Of a stretch of DNA of 62,089 nucleotides, positions 44,529-53,958 are shown one piece after another; position 1 is the first letter of the stretch, and the number at the start of each line of letters is the position of its first letter. The stretch covers positions 1 through 62,089 of the forward strand of contig QZJS01000031.1 of NCBI GenBank assembly GCA_003597945.1, read 5' to 3'. Origin of the DNA: Desulfobacteraceae bacterium. Lineage in GTDB: Bacteria > Desulfobacterota > Desulfobacteria > Desulfobacterales > Desulfosalsimonadaceae. The notes beneath the pieces are model-generated. The model searched no databases. It was not told where the DNA came from and was given only the letters and a program-made list of their open reading frames with translations. The position numbers and the translations under genes are program-made.

Positions 44529-46433
44529 ATGCTCAACAATCCCAGCCTGACCATTGCCCTGGCTCTGGCCGCGGGCATGATGGCCCAGACCGCGGCCCAT
44601 CATCTCCGTATTCCGGCCATTGTCGTGCTTTTGCTGACCGGCGTTTTGCTGGGGCCGGATCTGGCCGACGTTATTCGACCGGCCGTGCTGGGCGACGCTT
44701 TGGGTATGCTGATCGGATTTGCCGTGGCCATTATCCTGTTTGAAGGCGGTATGGGTTTAAAAATTGCTCGCCTGAAACGGGAGCAGCGTTCCATCCGGCA
44801 GCTTATCACCATCGGCGGGATGATTACCGTTCTTGGCAGCGCACTGACGGCCCATATTATTCTGGGATGGGACTGGCGGATGGCCGCGCTTTTCGGCACT
44901 CTTGTCATGGTCACCGGCCCCACGGTCATCAACCCCCTTCTGCAGCGGTTGAAAGTCAAGCGTAATGTGGCCGTTGTGCTGGAAGCCGAGGGCGTACTGA
45001 TCGATGCCATCGGCGCAATCGTCGCCATTGTGGCGTTAGAGGCTGCATTGAGTCCTGCCGGGGAAAGTGTTTTTGGCGCCTTGCTGCATATCATTGAACG
45101 TTTGGGCGGCGGTGCGGCCATGGGGCTGGGATTCGGATTTTTATTGGTGCGGCTGCTCAACGCCCGGGATTTAATACCGGAAGGCATTGAAAATGTCTTT
45201 ACCCTGTGCATGGTTCTGGCGGTTTTTCAAGCATCCAACGTCTTGCTTCCGGAAAGCGGCATCGCCGCGGTGACGGCAGCCGGAATCGTGGTGGGAAATT
45301 CCAGGACCCGCATAAAGGAAGACCTGGAAGAGTTCAAGGAAGAGCTCACCGTTATGATGATCGGGATGCTTTTTGTGCTTTTATCCGCGGATGTAAGGCT
45401 TGCCGAGGTGCGCGCCCTTGGGCTGCCCGGCGCTTTTACCGTTATTTCTCTGATGTTTCTGGTTCGCCCGGCCAATGTATTTATCTCCACGATAAAATCA
45501 AAGCTCACCGTGAAGGAACGCGTTTTTATCTCGTGGATCGGCCCCAGGGGCATTGTCGCTGCTGCCCTGGCATCGCTGTTCGCGGCGGAATTTGCCAGAA
45601 AAGGACTGCCCGGCGGCAATGAACTCCGCGCCCTTGTTTTTCTTGTAATCGCGGCCACGGTGGTGAGCGCCGGGCTGACCGGCGGCTTTATGGCCCGATG
45701 GCTGAAATTGAAACGGCCCACCAATTTCGGATGGGTGATTCTGGGCGCCAACGAACTGGCCCGGGCCCTCGCCAAGCTTTTCAAGGAGAACGGCCAGGAA
45801 GTGGTCAGCATCGATTCCAATCCCGAAGCCTGCACGGCGGCTGAAAATGATTGCACGCGCGTGCTTTTTGCCAACGCGATGCAACCCAGCGCGCTGCTTC
45901 GGGCGGAAATCGACACCCGCCGGGGTGCGCTGGCCGTGACGCCCAACGAGGAAGTCAACCTTTTATTCATTCAGAAAGCTTCCCGCCTGGCCAGGTCTTT
46001 GCAACTTTTTACCGTCCTGAAACGATTCAGCCAGAGCATTTCGCCGAAAATGGTGGAAGAAACCGGGGCACAGGTGCTGTTCGGCAAACCTGTTGATGTG
46101 GAATTCTGGTCCGTCCGCATTCGCCGGAAAGAGATTTCAGTTCAATACTGGGAGCCTCCGGAAAAACAAGCGGAGAAAAACCATAAAGTCGAAATCACTT
46201 CATTGATCGGAGAGAACGCGGGGGTAGCCCTGGCCGTTTTGCGGGATGGGATACTTTCGCCCATGGGAAGCCGTACCAGATATCGAAGAGGAGACCAGAT
46301 GGCGCTGCTGGTTTTTGCGGCGGAACGCCAAAAAATCGAAGAACGGTTGCGAGACAGCGGCTGGCATCTGGTCCGTGCTATCGAAAGTGATGAATTCTCC
46401 ACATCACAATGTTTGCTGGAACCCACAGCCTGA
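44529..46433 (+). CDS. CPA1-type sodium/proton antiporter with TrkA-N domain
   Basis: 634 residues from ATG 44529 (AGGAAG seven bases upstream); the frame from 44373 adds 52 unsupported residues. Residues 1-400 are a cation/proton exchanger of about twelve helices (LTGVLLGPDLADVIRP, ILFEGGMGLKIARL, MVTGPTVINPLLQRLK with the TGP-N motif, SWIGPRGIVAAALASLFA). Residues about 405-530 are a TrkA-N/Rossmann domain (FGWVILGANELARALAKLF), then a TrkA-C-like tail. NhaP-type antiporters with this tail are gated by nucleotides. Inner membrane. Confidence 0.88.
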   Translation: MLNNPSLTIALALAAGMMAQTAAHHLRIPAIVVLLLTGVLLGPDLADVIRPAVLGDALGMLIGFAVAIILFEGGMGLKIARLKREQRSIRQLITIGGMITVLGSALTAHIILGWDWRMAALFGTLVMVTGPTVINPLLQRLKVKRNVAVVLEAEGVLIDAIGAIVAIVALEAALSPAGESVFGALLHIIERLGGGAAMGLGFGFLLVRLLNARDLIPEGIENVFTLCMVLAVFQASNVLLPESGIAAVTAAGIVVGNSRTRIKEDLEEFKEELTVMMIGMLFVLLSADVRLAEVRALGLPGAFTVISLMFLVRPANVFISTIKSKLTVKERVFISWIGPRGIVAAALASLFAAEFARKGLPGGNELRALVFLVIAATVVSAGLTGGFMARWLKLKRPTNFGWVILGANELARALAKLFKENGQEVVSIDSNPEACTAAENDCTRVLFANAMQPSALLRAEIDTRRGALAVTPNEEVNLLFIQKASRLARSLQLFTVLKRFSQSISPKMVEETGAQVLFGKPVDVEFWSVRIRRKEISVQYWEPPEKQAEKNHKVEITSLIGENAGVALAVLRDGILSPMGSRTRYRRGDQMALLVFAAERQKIEERLRDSGWHLVRAIESDEFSTSQCLLEPTA

Positions 46434-46468
46434 AATTTTAATCATCGGCAAAATCGGAGCCTGATTTT

Positions 46469-46929
46469 ATGAAAAACACAATAGCAAAAATATTATCACT
46501 ATGCGTTTTGTTGATTTTTACCGGGTGCGCGACATGCCACATTGCAACATCTCAAAAACCGGATATCGCCGTTAATGTGCTGGCAAAGACCGTTTCAAGC
46601 TGGGATGGGAACCTTCTGCCCTTTTACCCTGAGGGTCAACCCGAGATTACCATTTTAAGGATCAGGGTCGAGCCCGGCGTATCCCTGGCAATGCATAAAC
46701 TCCCGTCATCAACGCGGGCGTGCTCATCGAAGGGCAACTGACGGTAATGGCCGAAGACGGTGCGATACTGCGCCTGAAAGCCGGGGATGGGATCGTCGAA
46801 CTGGTGGACAAGTGGCACTATGGCCGCAACGACGGCGAGATCCCCGCGGAAATCATCGTTTTTTATGTCGGTACAAAGGATGGCCCCATCACCGTGCATC
46901 AAGATACGATCAAGAAAAATCCAGTTTAA
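46469..46929 (+). pseudogene. Cupin-domain lipoprotein interrupted by a frameshift
   Basis: Two overlapping frames (46469-46741 and 46720-46929) are parts of one gene. The first has a lipoprotein signal (LLIFTGC, Cys about 19) and ends after VEPGVSLAMHKLP. The second, one base out of phase, continues VINAGVLIEGQLTVMAEDG then GDGIVELVDKWHYGRNDGE. Restoring one C to the CCC run at 46702-46704 gives a 153-residue cupin lipoprotein reading HKLPVINAGVL, the normal cupin pattern. The second C-homopolymer or T-homopolymer defect in 5 kb raises the possibility of assembly errors. Confidence 0.75.
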
Positions 46930-47135
46930 TCTATTTTCCCGGTTCTTCCATCGTCGCAGGGTTCATCGTTATCGAACAGCCTTGCATGTTCCGGATCACT
47001 CGGCTTTTCACAAAAATCCAGGCCATCATCTTTTGTCATTGTCCTTTGGCAGCATTCCGGCATGTCCATTTCACCGTCAACGATTTCAACGGTTTTGCCG
47101 CATGCTTCACATCTGTAGGTAATCTTTTTTGACAT
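46926..47135 (-). CDS. Desulforedoxin-like small metal-ribbon protein
   Basis: 69 residues from ATG 47135 (AAAGGAG before it); the frame from 47189 adds 18 residues without support. The first half reads ITYRCEACGKTVEIVDGEMD then MPECCQRTM: CxxC followed by adjacent CC, the desulforedoxin pattern for one Cys4 iron centre. A Cys- and Asp-rich tail follows. It could be a rubredoxin-like electron carrier or a zinc ribbon. The stop overlaps the convergent cupin gene by four bases. Confidence 0.7.
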   Translation of the reverse strand: MSKKITYRCEACGKTVEIVDGEMDMPECCQRTMTKDDGLDFCEKPSDPEHARLFDNDEPCDDGRTGKID

Positions 47136-47296
47136 TTTATCCTGCTCCTTTGACAAAAAATTAATCGGGCATAACTTTAAATTATGCATTTCGACCGGAA
47201 ATGCAACGAGCGAACGCCGTATTTTTCAATAAAAACATTGCCGATTACACCATCACAGCCTGCCGGCAAAATAGACCGCATTATGTTTTCGCCTTA

Positions 47297-47325
47297 TTTA
47301 CAGGTTTTTAATTTTATTGTATAAT
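47297..47325 (+). promoter_or_regulatory. Strong sigma70-like promoter of wrbA and the acyl-CoA dehydrogenase
   Basis: TTTACA (47297-47302), 17-bp spacer, consensus TATAAT (47320-47325), about 50 bases before the wrbA start, with GAAAGGAGAAGG as ribosome binding site. It should drive the two-gene unit wrbA and acyl-CoA dehydrogenase. Confidence 0.6.
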
Positions 47326-47375
47326 AATATCCATTATTTTTAAATTCAAAAATTTAAAGAAAGGAGAAGGGGCTC

Positions 47376-47978
47376 ATGGCGAAAGTTCTGGTATTATATT
47401 ACAGTATGTACGGACATGTCGAAAAAATGGCCTATGCCGTGGCCGAAGGTTCGCGCGGGGCCGGCGGCGTTGATGTTACGGTCAAGCGGGTACCCGAAAT
47501 CATGCCTGCAGAGGTTGCACAACAGGCCGGGGCCAAACTCGATCAGCCGGCACCCCTGGCCATCGTGGACGAGTTGCCGGATTATGATGCAATCATTTTC
47601 GGAACCCCGACCCGGTTCGGAAACATGTGCGCCCAGATGCGCAACTTTCTTGATCAGACAGGAAAACACTGGATGAACGGGTCATTGGCCGGTAAGGTCG
47701 GCAGTGTTTTCACATCAACGGCAACGCAGCACGGCGGCCAGGAAACCACCATTACCTCGTTTTATAATACCCTGATTCACCACGGTTTTATTATTGTCGG
47801 GGTTCCCTATACATGCAAAATGCTCCTGAACATGGATGAAATCACCGGCGGTACGCCTTACGGCGCAAGCACGCTTTCAAATTCTGACGGCAGCCGCCAA
47901 CCATCGGAAAACGAATTGGCCATCGCTCGTTTCCAGGGCAGGCACGTGGCTGAGATCACAAAAAAGCTGGTCCGATAA
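47376..47978 (+). CDS. wrbA: WrbA-type NAD(P)H:quinone oxidoreductase
   Basis: 200-residue FMN flavoprotein that reduces quinones by two electrons. It starts [20 protein letters not shown] (FMN phosphate loop), has [20 protein letters not shown] and [14 protein letters not shown], and ends in [20 protein letters not shown], all WrbA signatures. Full length. Cytoplasmic. A strong promoter precedes it, and the acyl-CoA dehydrogenase follows after 14 bases. Confidence 0.93.
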   Translation: MAKVLVLYYSMYGHVEKMAYAVAEGSRGAGGVDVTVKRVPEIMPAEVAQQAGAKLDQPAPLAIVDELPDYDAIIFGTPTRFGNMCAQMRNFLDQTGKHWMNGSLAGKVGSVFTSTATQHGGQETTITSFYNTLIHHGFIIVGVPYTCKMLLNMDEITGGTPYGASTLSNSDGSRQPSENELAIARFQGRHVAEITKKLVR

Positions 47979-47992
47979 CCAGGAGGTGTGTC

Positions 47993-49336
47993 ATGCTCGA
48001 TTTTTCCCTTTCCCCTGAGCAGATTGATTTTAAACAAAAGGCCCGTCAGTTTGCAAAAGACGTTGTTCTTCCCGCTGCCTGGCATTACGATGAAAAAGAT
48101 GAATTACCCCTGTGGGTGCTTCAAAAGGCAAACGACGCGGGGATAATGAATACCGATATCCCTAAAGAATATGGAGGGGCGGGCTATGGCCTTGTGGAAG
48201 GAGCGATCGTAACCGAAGAGATCGCCGCGGCCTGTCCCGGTCTGGCCACATCGATTTTTGATAATTCCCTTGGATTTGAACCGATTGTTATTTCCGACAA
48301 TGATCACTTGAAACAAAAATATCTTCCGGAAATAGCGAAAAATTCCAAACGGATCTGTTTTGCCACCTCGGAACCGATGATGGGTTCCGATGTCGCCGGG
48401 ATGCAATGCAGAGCTATAAAAGACGGCGAAGATTACATCCTCAACGGCACCAAATACTGGATAACAAACAGTGCCGTGGCTGATTACATGACCATCTTCG
48501 CCACCATCGATCCTGATAAAAAGCACGATGGGATTTGCGCTTTTATCGTTGAGAAGGACTGGGAGGGGGTCAGGGTCGGCAGGCATATTCCAAAACTCGG
48601 CCAGCGTACTTCCAACACCGCGGGCATTAACCTGAAAAACGTCAGGGTTCCTGGTGAAAATATGCTCGCGCCGCCGGGCAAGGGTTTTGTTCTCGCCATG
48701 AAGACATTTTCCAGGACCCGGCCGATAATCGGCGCTTTTGCCGTGGGGGCCGCACGCTCCGCAATGGAATATGCCATTGATTACGCGAAAAAAAGGCGGT
48801 CGTTTGGCGGCAAACTGCATACGTATCAGGCCCTACAGTTTAAACTTGCGGAGATGTACCAAAAGGTGGAGACATCACGCCTGCTGGTTCTTAAAGGGGC
48901 CTGGGAAGCCGACAGCGGCATGGACCCCATCATCACCGCATCCATCGGAAAATTTTACGCCACGGAGAGCGCCATGCAGGTCCTAAACGACGCCCTCCAG
49001 ATATTCGGCGGCTACGGTTACACAAAAATGTTCCCGATTGAAAAGCTTCTCCGCGATACCCGGCTTTTTACCATATACGAGGGCACCAGCGAGATTCAGC
49101 GCATGATCGTTGCCGGTTATCTGTTGAGTTCTTACGAGCCGGTTATGCCGTCGATCGATGATGTGCCGATACTTGTGGGAGCGGATCAGCTCTTTGATTC
49201 CGACGGCAAAGCGGCTGATACGCAAGCCTGGCGTTGCCCTCTCTGCGGATATGTGCACTATGGCGAAGAACATCCGGACGAATGCCCCTTCTGTTTTGTC
49301 AGTGGGAAAGGGTTTAAGAAAATCTGGCCGCTGTGA
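47993..49336 (+). CDS. Acyl-CoA dehydrogenase with C-terminal rubredoxin-like domain
   Basis: 447 residues. The first about 385 are an acyl-CoA dehydrogenase: FATSEPMMGSDVAGMQC (FAD/substrate loop), RRSFGGKLHTYQALQFKLAE, LQIFGGYGYTKMF, and YEGTSEIQRM with the catalytic-base glutamate position. The last about 40 residues are a rubredoxin-like ribbon, CPLCGYVHYG and CPFCFVSG (two CxxC pairs), of the rubrerythrin type. The fused iron site could accept FADH2 electrons in place of ETF or pass them on (inference). AGGAGGT precedes the ATG, 14 bases after wrbA, so the pair is an operon. Confidence 0.88.
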   Translation: MLDFSLSPEQIDFKQKARQFAKDVVLPAAWHYDEKDELPLWVLQKANDAGIMNTDIPKEYGGAGYGLVEGAIVTEEIAAACPGLATSIFDNSLGFEPIVISDNDHLKQKYLPEIAKNSKRICFATSEPMMGSDVAGMQCRAIKDGEDYILNGTKYWITNSAVADYMTIFATIDPDKKHDGICAFIVEKDWEGVRVGRHIPKLGQRTSNTAGINLKNVRVPGENMLAPPGKGFVLAMKTFSRTRPIIGAFAVGAARSAMEYAIDYAKKRRSFGGKLHTYQALQFKLAEMYQKVETSRLLVLKGAWEADSGMDPIITASIGKFYATESAMQVLNDALQIFGGYGYTKMFPIEKLLRDTRLFTIYEGTSEIQRMIVAGYLLSSYEPVMPSIDDVPILVGADQLFDSDGKAADTQAWRCPLCGYVHYGEEHPDECPFCFVSGKGFKKIWPL

Positions 49337-49490
49337 TCAGTTTTTTTATCTTGACGCGTTCAAATAGCTTCTTACGTTGTTCTTAAAGGGAGTTCATTTT
49401 ATTTGTAAGGAAATTTATCTTTATGAATAAAATTATAGAGTAATGATAATGACGGCATTTACGAATCATTTTTTAAGAGGAGATAATAAC

Positions 49491-49799
49491 ATGAATGATG
49501 TCAAAGATTATTGCGATAAAGCATACAGACGAATGGTCGGACTAAAGGCGGGACTGTATAATGTGATCGCTAAAGCGGAAAAAGCATCGGATACTGCGCA
49601 TACCGACGCGGTAAAACAATTGATCGCTCTGGTCGAAAACATTGAAACGGGGCTGGATGAATTGAAAAATCAGTGTCCCTCGGACTGGTCTCCCAATAAG
49701 AAGAATCTGGATGAGAGCATGGCCGGATTGTCTAAAAAGTTAGGTGAAGTTGCGGATCGTCTCGGCGTTGCCGTACCGGATACCATGGCATGGATTTAG
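49491..49799 (+). CDS. Small helical protein of unknown function
   Basis: 102 residues from ATG 49491 with AGGAG eight bases ahead; the frame starts earlier (49443) but without a site. Mostly alpha-helical and charged (VKDYCDKAYRRMVGLKAGLY, then LIALVENIETGLDELKNQC), two cysteines, no signal. Possibly a small coiled-coil protein; not recognised. It converges on the acyl-CoA ligase gene. Confidence 0.6.
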   Translation: MNDVKDYCDKAYRRMVGLKAGLYNVIAKAEKASDTAHTDAVKQLIALVENIETGLDELKNQCPSDWSPNKKNLDESMAGLSKKLGEVADRLGVAVPDTMAWI

Positions 49800-49867
49800 C
49801 TCGCGGTAACACGGATCGTGAAATGGCGAACCATAATAAACGGCTATTTGCAAGTCCGTCGAGCTTC

Positions 49868-51571
49868 TCATGACCGCAACGCTTTTTTATCGACCTTGCC
49901 CACGGTGGTCAGGGGCATTTCGTCGATAAACTCGATGATCTTCGGAACTTTGTAGGGCGACATGTGCTCACGGCAATAGACGGTGATGTCTTTTTTCAGT
50001 GCCTCATCTTCCATTTCCCTGGCCTTGGCCGTCCGCTGGATGACTACCTTGACGATTTCGCTGCCGGGTCGTTTAGGATCGGGTTTGCCGATGACGGCGC
50101 AGAACTCCACGGCCGGGTGCCGGTAGAGGGTTTCCTCCACTTCCCTTGAAAAGACTTTGAATCCGCCGACATTGAGCATGTCCTTGGACCGATCCATAAT
50201 GTAAAAATAGCCGTACTCGTCCATGCGGGCCACATCGCCGGTATGAAGCCACCGCCGGCCGTCGTGTTCGCGCATGGCATGATCGGTTTCACCGGGTTTG
50301 TTGTGGTAGCCTTTCATGACCTGCGGCCCGCATACGATCAGCTCGCCGGGCTCGCCCACGGGCATGATGTTTGTGCCGGTTTCCACGTCAACAATTCTCA
50401 CATGCGTGTTGGAAACAGGAATGCCTACGGAACCGATCTTTTTGGCTCCCACCAATGGATTGCCGGTGATAATCGGGCTGGTTTCGGTCATGCCGTACAC
50501 TTCCACCACCTTGCCTTTGCCGACCACGGCTTCAAAATTATTGATCGATTCCACGGCAAATGGGGCAGCGCCGGAAACAAAAATTTTTGCTGGAGTAAAA
50601 TCAAGCTTCTTAAATTCCGGGTTCTCCAGCAGCATCTGGTAAAGGGTGGGAACGTTGGCGTAAATGGAGGGTGCGTACTTCCGGATTTCACCGCAAATAT
50701 GTTTAGTGTTTCGCGGGTCCGGAATCAGACACTGGGTGGAAGCCGTTGCCATGGCCGTCATGCCGAACATCAATCCGGCCAGATGGAAAAATGGGAATCC
50801 GGAACAGAGCACATCCGTGCCCATTTCAAAGTCGGTCCAGTGTTTCACCTGGGTCAGGTTGGAAAAGATATTGCGATGGGTCAGCTCCACTCCTTTGGGA
50901 AGTCCGGTGGTGCCGCCGGTGTACTGAATCAGGCAGATATCGTCGGGCGTTGCCGTATCCGCGGGTTTGCCGGGCGGATACTGGGCCATCACCTGTTTAA
51001 ATGAAATGATCGTTTTACCGGAAAGGGGTGTTACCTTTCCGGTGGGAAGTTTTTTTAACAGTTTTGCAAGTATGCGTTTTATGACGGGCAGATAATCGCC
51101 GATCCCGGCGGCGACCACATGGGACAATGCCGGGACCTCATGTTTGATCGGGATCACCACGCGCTCAAAAACCGCATCCAGGGTCACCAGCACCTTGCAT
51201 CCGGAATCATTGATCTGGTGGGACAGTTCTTTGGGTCGCAGCAAAGGCGATACGCCCGAGGCCGTGCAGCCGGCCCGCAGGGTCCCGCAAAGCGCGATCA
51301 GAAACTGGGGAATGTTCGGCAGGCTCAGTCCCACCACATCCCCGGGTTTGATGCCGCCGGCGGTTAAAAAAGCCGCAAATCGGCGCGACATGTCATCAAG
51401 CTGCCGGTAGGATAGGGTGGCGCCCATAAAATGCATGGCCGCGCGATCCGGAAACGCCGTCAGTCCCCCCAGTAGCGCGTCGGTATAAGCCTTTTCCGGG
51501 ATATCGATATCGGCCGGAATGCCCGGATCATAGGCCTTTAACCAGGGCCTTTCATCATAACCGTTCGTCAT
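49868..51571 (-). CDS. Long-chain fatty acid-CoA ligase (FadD-like)
   Basis: 567 residues from ATG 51571 (GGGGGAG before it); the longer frame to 51664 is rejected. ANL-family motifs: CLIQYTGGTTGLPKGVELTH (P-loop), VYGMTETSPIITGN, and HTGDVARMDEYGYFYIMDRS, then EMPLTTVGKVDKKAL with the catalytic lysine at the very end. Shorter form, like FadD. It activates fatty acids with ATP and CoA. It is divergent from the enoyl-CoA hydratase gene across 300 bases holding its own promoter. Confidence 0.9.
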   Translation of the reverse strand: MTNGYDERPWLKAYDPGIPADIDIPEKAYTDALLGGLTAFPDRAAMHFMGATLSYRQLDDMSRRFAAFLTAGGIKPGDVVGLSLPNIPQFLIALCGTLRAGCTASGVSPLLRPKELSHQINDSGCKVLVTLDAVFERVVIPIKHEVPALSHVVAAGIGDYLPVIKRILAKLLKKLPTGKVTPLSGKTIISFKQVMAQYPPGKPADTATPDDICLIQYTGGTTGLPKGVELTHRNIFSNLTQVKHWTDFEMGTDVLCSGFPFFHLAGLMFGMTAMATASTQCLIPDPRNTKHICGEIRKYAPSIYANVPTLYQMLLENPEFKKLDFTPAKIFVSGAAPFAVESINNFEAVVGKGKVVEVYGMTETSPIITGNPLVGAKKIGSVGIPVSNTHVRIVDVETGTNIMPVGEPGELIVCGPQVMKGYHNKPGETDHAMREHDGRRWLHTGDVARMDEYGYFYIMDRSKDMLNVGGFKVFSREVEETLYRHPAVEFCAVIGKPDPKRPGSEIVKVVIQRTAKAREMEDEALKKDITVYCREHMSPYKVPKIIEFIDEMPLTTVGKVDKKALRS

Positions 51572-51693
51572 GGCTCCCCCTTTTTTTACAGGTCCGTTGG
51601 CAAGATGGCGCACAGGCAATAAAAAAGAAAACAGAGAAACGTCGTTGGAAACAGGCTGGCCCATACATCGGGGCCGGATGGGACACTTTAGAC

Positions 51694-51722
51694 TTTATAT
51701 CTTGTTTTGAAAATAAATTCAA
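51694..51722 (-). promoter_or_regulatory. Promoter of the FadD-like ligase with overlapping palindrome
   Basis: On the minus strand TTGAAT (51717-51722), 17-bp spacer, TATAAA (51694-51699), about 120 bases upstream of the ATG at 51571. A 13-bp near-perfect palindrome AATTCA-A-TGAATT (51716-51728) overlaps the -35 and could bind a fatty-acid-responsive repressor. The rest of the 300-base gap 51572-51871 shows no gene. Confidence 0.45.
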
Positions 51723-51871
51723 TGAATTATTTTTATTGCAGTTATTCGCGCTTGCTGTTAAATTCTCCCATTAAACGAGAGTCGGACGGATGTGAACATC
51801 GACACATGAAACGCCGCGGTTGCGATGGTAATCGATTTTCCGTATATTGGGAAAATCACCGGGAGAAAAAA

Positions 51872-52681
51872 ATGACCGGACAGCGAATTATGTTAGCTTA
51901 CAAGGATCGGGTAGCCGTGGTGACGTTGAACCGGCCCCGGCGGCAGAATGCCTTTGACCGGGCGATGTTTCTGGAACTTGCACGTGTTGTTAACGAACTA
52001 AAGGAGAAACTCCCCCGGGCCGTGGTGATTACCGGCGTGGAAAACGCCTTTTGCGCTGGATTCGACGTCAATCCCGACAATCCCTGGGTGGCAGAGCTGA
52101 TCGCCGCGGTGGAAACGTCGGCCTCGAAACCCGCCGAAGGTCTTATCCGTGATTTGCGCGCCGTGTCGGATGAATTTGCTTCCCTGCCCGTGCCCCTTAT
52201 CGCCGCGGTCAACGGCCTGGCCTACGGAGGCGGAGCCGAACTGGCCGTGCGCTGCGACCTGCGGATCATGGCTCCGGATGCGGTGATTTGTTTTTCCGAA
52301 GTCCGCCTGGGCCTGATGCCGGACTGGGGCGGCGGAGCCACCCTGGCTCACCTGATCGGCGCATCCCGGGCTGCGGATTTGATACTGACGGCCCGCAAAG
52401 TGGGGGCTGACGAAGCCGTGGCCTTAGGGCTTGCAAACCGGATAAGCCGCCCCGGAAAATGTCTGGAAGACGCGCTGGCGCTGGCCGAAGCGATTTCAAA
52501 AAACGGTCCCAGGGCCGTTCGAAGTGCGCTGTCGGTCATCCGCCAAAGCCGGGACATGACGTTGCAGCAAAACCTGGCCCTGGAAGCGGATCTGGCAGTA
52601 AAACTCATTGTTTCCGGCGAATGCTTTCACGGCGTAGCTGCGTTTCTTGAAAAACGGGAGCCTGATTTTCCGGATGCTTAA
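51872..52681 (+). CDS. Enoyl-CoA hydratase/isomerase family protein
   Basis: 269 residues from ATG 51872 (GGGAG upstream); the frame from 51707 adds 55 unlikely residues. Crotonase fold: NAFCAGFDVN and NGLAYGGGAELAVRCDLRI form the oxyanion hole; FSEVRLGLMPDWGGG carries the first acid residue. Where rat crotonase has its second glutamate, the aligned position seems to be Asp (SRAADLILTA), so the exact reaction (hydratase, isomerase or other) is uncertain. Divergent from the acyl-CoA ligase, same pathway. Confidence 0.85.
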   Translation: MTGQRIMLAYKDRVAVVTLNRPRRQNAFDRAMFLELARVVNELKEKLPRAVVITGVENAFCAGFDVNPDNPWVAELIAAVETSASKPAEGLIRDLRAVSDEFASLPVPLIAAVNGLAYGGGAELAVRCDLRIMAPDAVICFSEVRLGLMPDWGGGATLAHLIGASRAADLILTARKVGADEAVALGLANRISRPGKCLEDALALAEAISKNGPRAVRSALSVIRQSRDMTLQQNLALEADLAVKLIVSGECFHGVAAFLEKREPDFPDA

Positions 52682-52805
52682 CCGATTGATTCCTTTTGCT
52701 GTTGCGACAGAAACTGTTTCAACGGTTTGATGTTCCACCGCTGGTTCATGGTGTGGAGCTTGATGATGATCCGTTTGGCATATATTCGAAGTCGAATTTT
52801 AAAAT

Positions 52806-53957
52806 TCAAGCGATTTTATTGCACGAACAGCAGACCGGCTCCGTGCGATTGCGTCCCGCCCGTTTTGCCTGATAGAGGGCATCATCAGCCTGTTTTAACA
52901 AGTCTTCAAGTTGGACATGTTCCGTTGCCGGATAACGCCCGCTCACTCCCGCGCTAATCGTCATTTTGAGGACCATATCTTCAGTGATTTTCGTGGGTGT
53001 ATTTTCAACTCTCCGTCTGATTTTTTCGGCAACCAGCCATGCATTTGCCGGCGTGGTATGAGGCAAAATCATCACAAATTCTTCGCCACCGTATCTCCCC
53101 GGGAAATCGGATTTCCGCAGACCGTTTTGAAGTATGCCGGCGATGTGCCGGAGGACTTTGTCACCGACAAGGTGACCGTGGGAGTCATTGATTTGTTTGA
53201 AGTGGTCGATGTCGAATAGGATAATGCTTATCGGACGCTCATGACGCCGGCAGAATTCCAGCAGCCGATCGCCGGTTTCCATCAAGTGTCTTCGGTTGGC
53301 AATTCCCGTAAGGCCGTCAAAACGCGCCAATTCTTCGGCTTCGCGTCGATAAATAAAGATGCGGCGGTAGAGCTGATCCAGCATGAACGTGATCATTATT
53401 CCAATGCCGCATGTGGGCCAGATCAGAACATTGTATTTGATAAGTTCAAATGATTGTGAAATTCCGGCATAAACAAGAATGTTTGGAAGTATCGCAACAG
53501 CCAGAAAGCAATATACGTTGGTCATCCGGGAATAGGGCAGACCCAGAAACACGGGCAGGATGAACCAGTACATGAAGCCGGCGATACCATAAACCAGGCC
53601 GGTTTCAAGCAGGGAAAGATGATAAAGAAACAGCCCTTCCGTGATCAGAATGGCGGCGGCATAGATCCACGGCAGAAACTTCCGCCCGGCGCCTGCAAGA
53701 ATGCTCAATGGGTAAACGGCCAATACGGCCCCCAGCAGCATTCTTGACCATAAGACAGAGTCGGCTGATGCCGAATCGATCGCCCAGTCCCAGGACCAGA
53801 GAAGGACCGCGAGGGATGCGGATGCAAAACCCAATAATATGGCGATGATCCGGGTTTCTTGGAATTTCCGGTCCATGTATTCAATTTCAAGTTCCGGATC
53901 AAAGCGCCCGAGAATACCAGTTTTTAAATATTTCCCGGAAGGAATGCGTAGGTCCAT
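52806..53957 (-). CDS. Membrane-bound diguanylate cyclase
   Basis: 383 residues. Six membrane helices at about 30-205 (for example IIAILLGFASASLAVLLWSW and VLIWPTCGIGIMITFML) form a sensor-like module. A GGDEF domain follows (about 215-375): FDGLTGIANRRHL, FDIDHFKQINDSHGHLVGD, and GRYGGEEFVMI as the active GGEEF site. The inhibitory I-site RKSD lies five residues before it, so product inhibition by c-di-GMP is expected. The gene begins one base after the alkylsulfatase stop, so it is co-transcribed and coupled to it. Confidence 0.88.
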   Translation of the reverse strand: MDLRIPSGKYLKTGILGRFDPELEIEYMDRKFQETRIIAILLGFASASLAVLLWSWDWAIDSASADSVLWSRMLLGAVLAVYPLSILAGAGRKFLPWIYAAAILITEGLFLYHLSLLETGLVYGIAGFMYWFILPVFLGLPYSRMTNVYCFLAVAILPNILVYAGISQSFELIKYNVLIWPTCGIGIMITFMLDQLYRRIFIYRREAEELARFDGLTGIANRRHLMETGDRLLEFCRRHERPISIILFDIDHFKQINDSHGHLVGDKVLRHIAGILQNGLRKSDFPGRYGGEEFVMILPHTTPANAWLVAEKIRRRVENTPTKITEDMVLKMTISAGVSGRYPATEHVQLEDLLKQADDALYQAKRAGRNRTEPVCCSCNKIA

Positions 53958-53958
53958 G

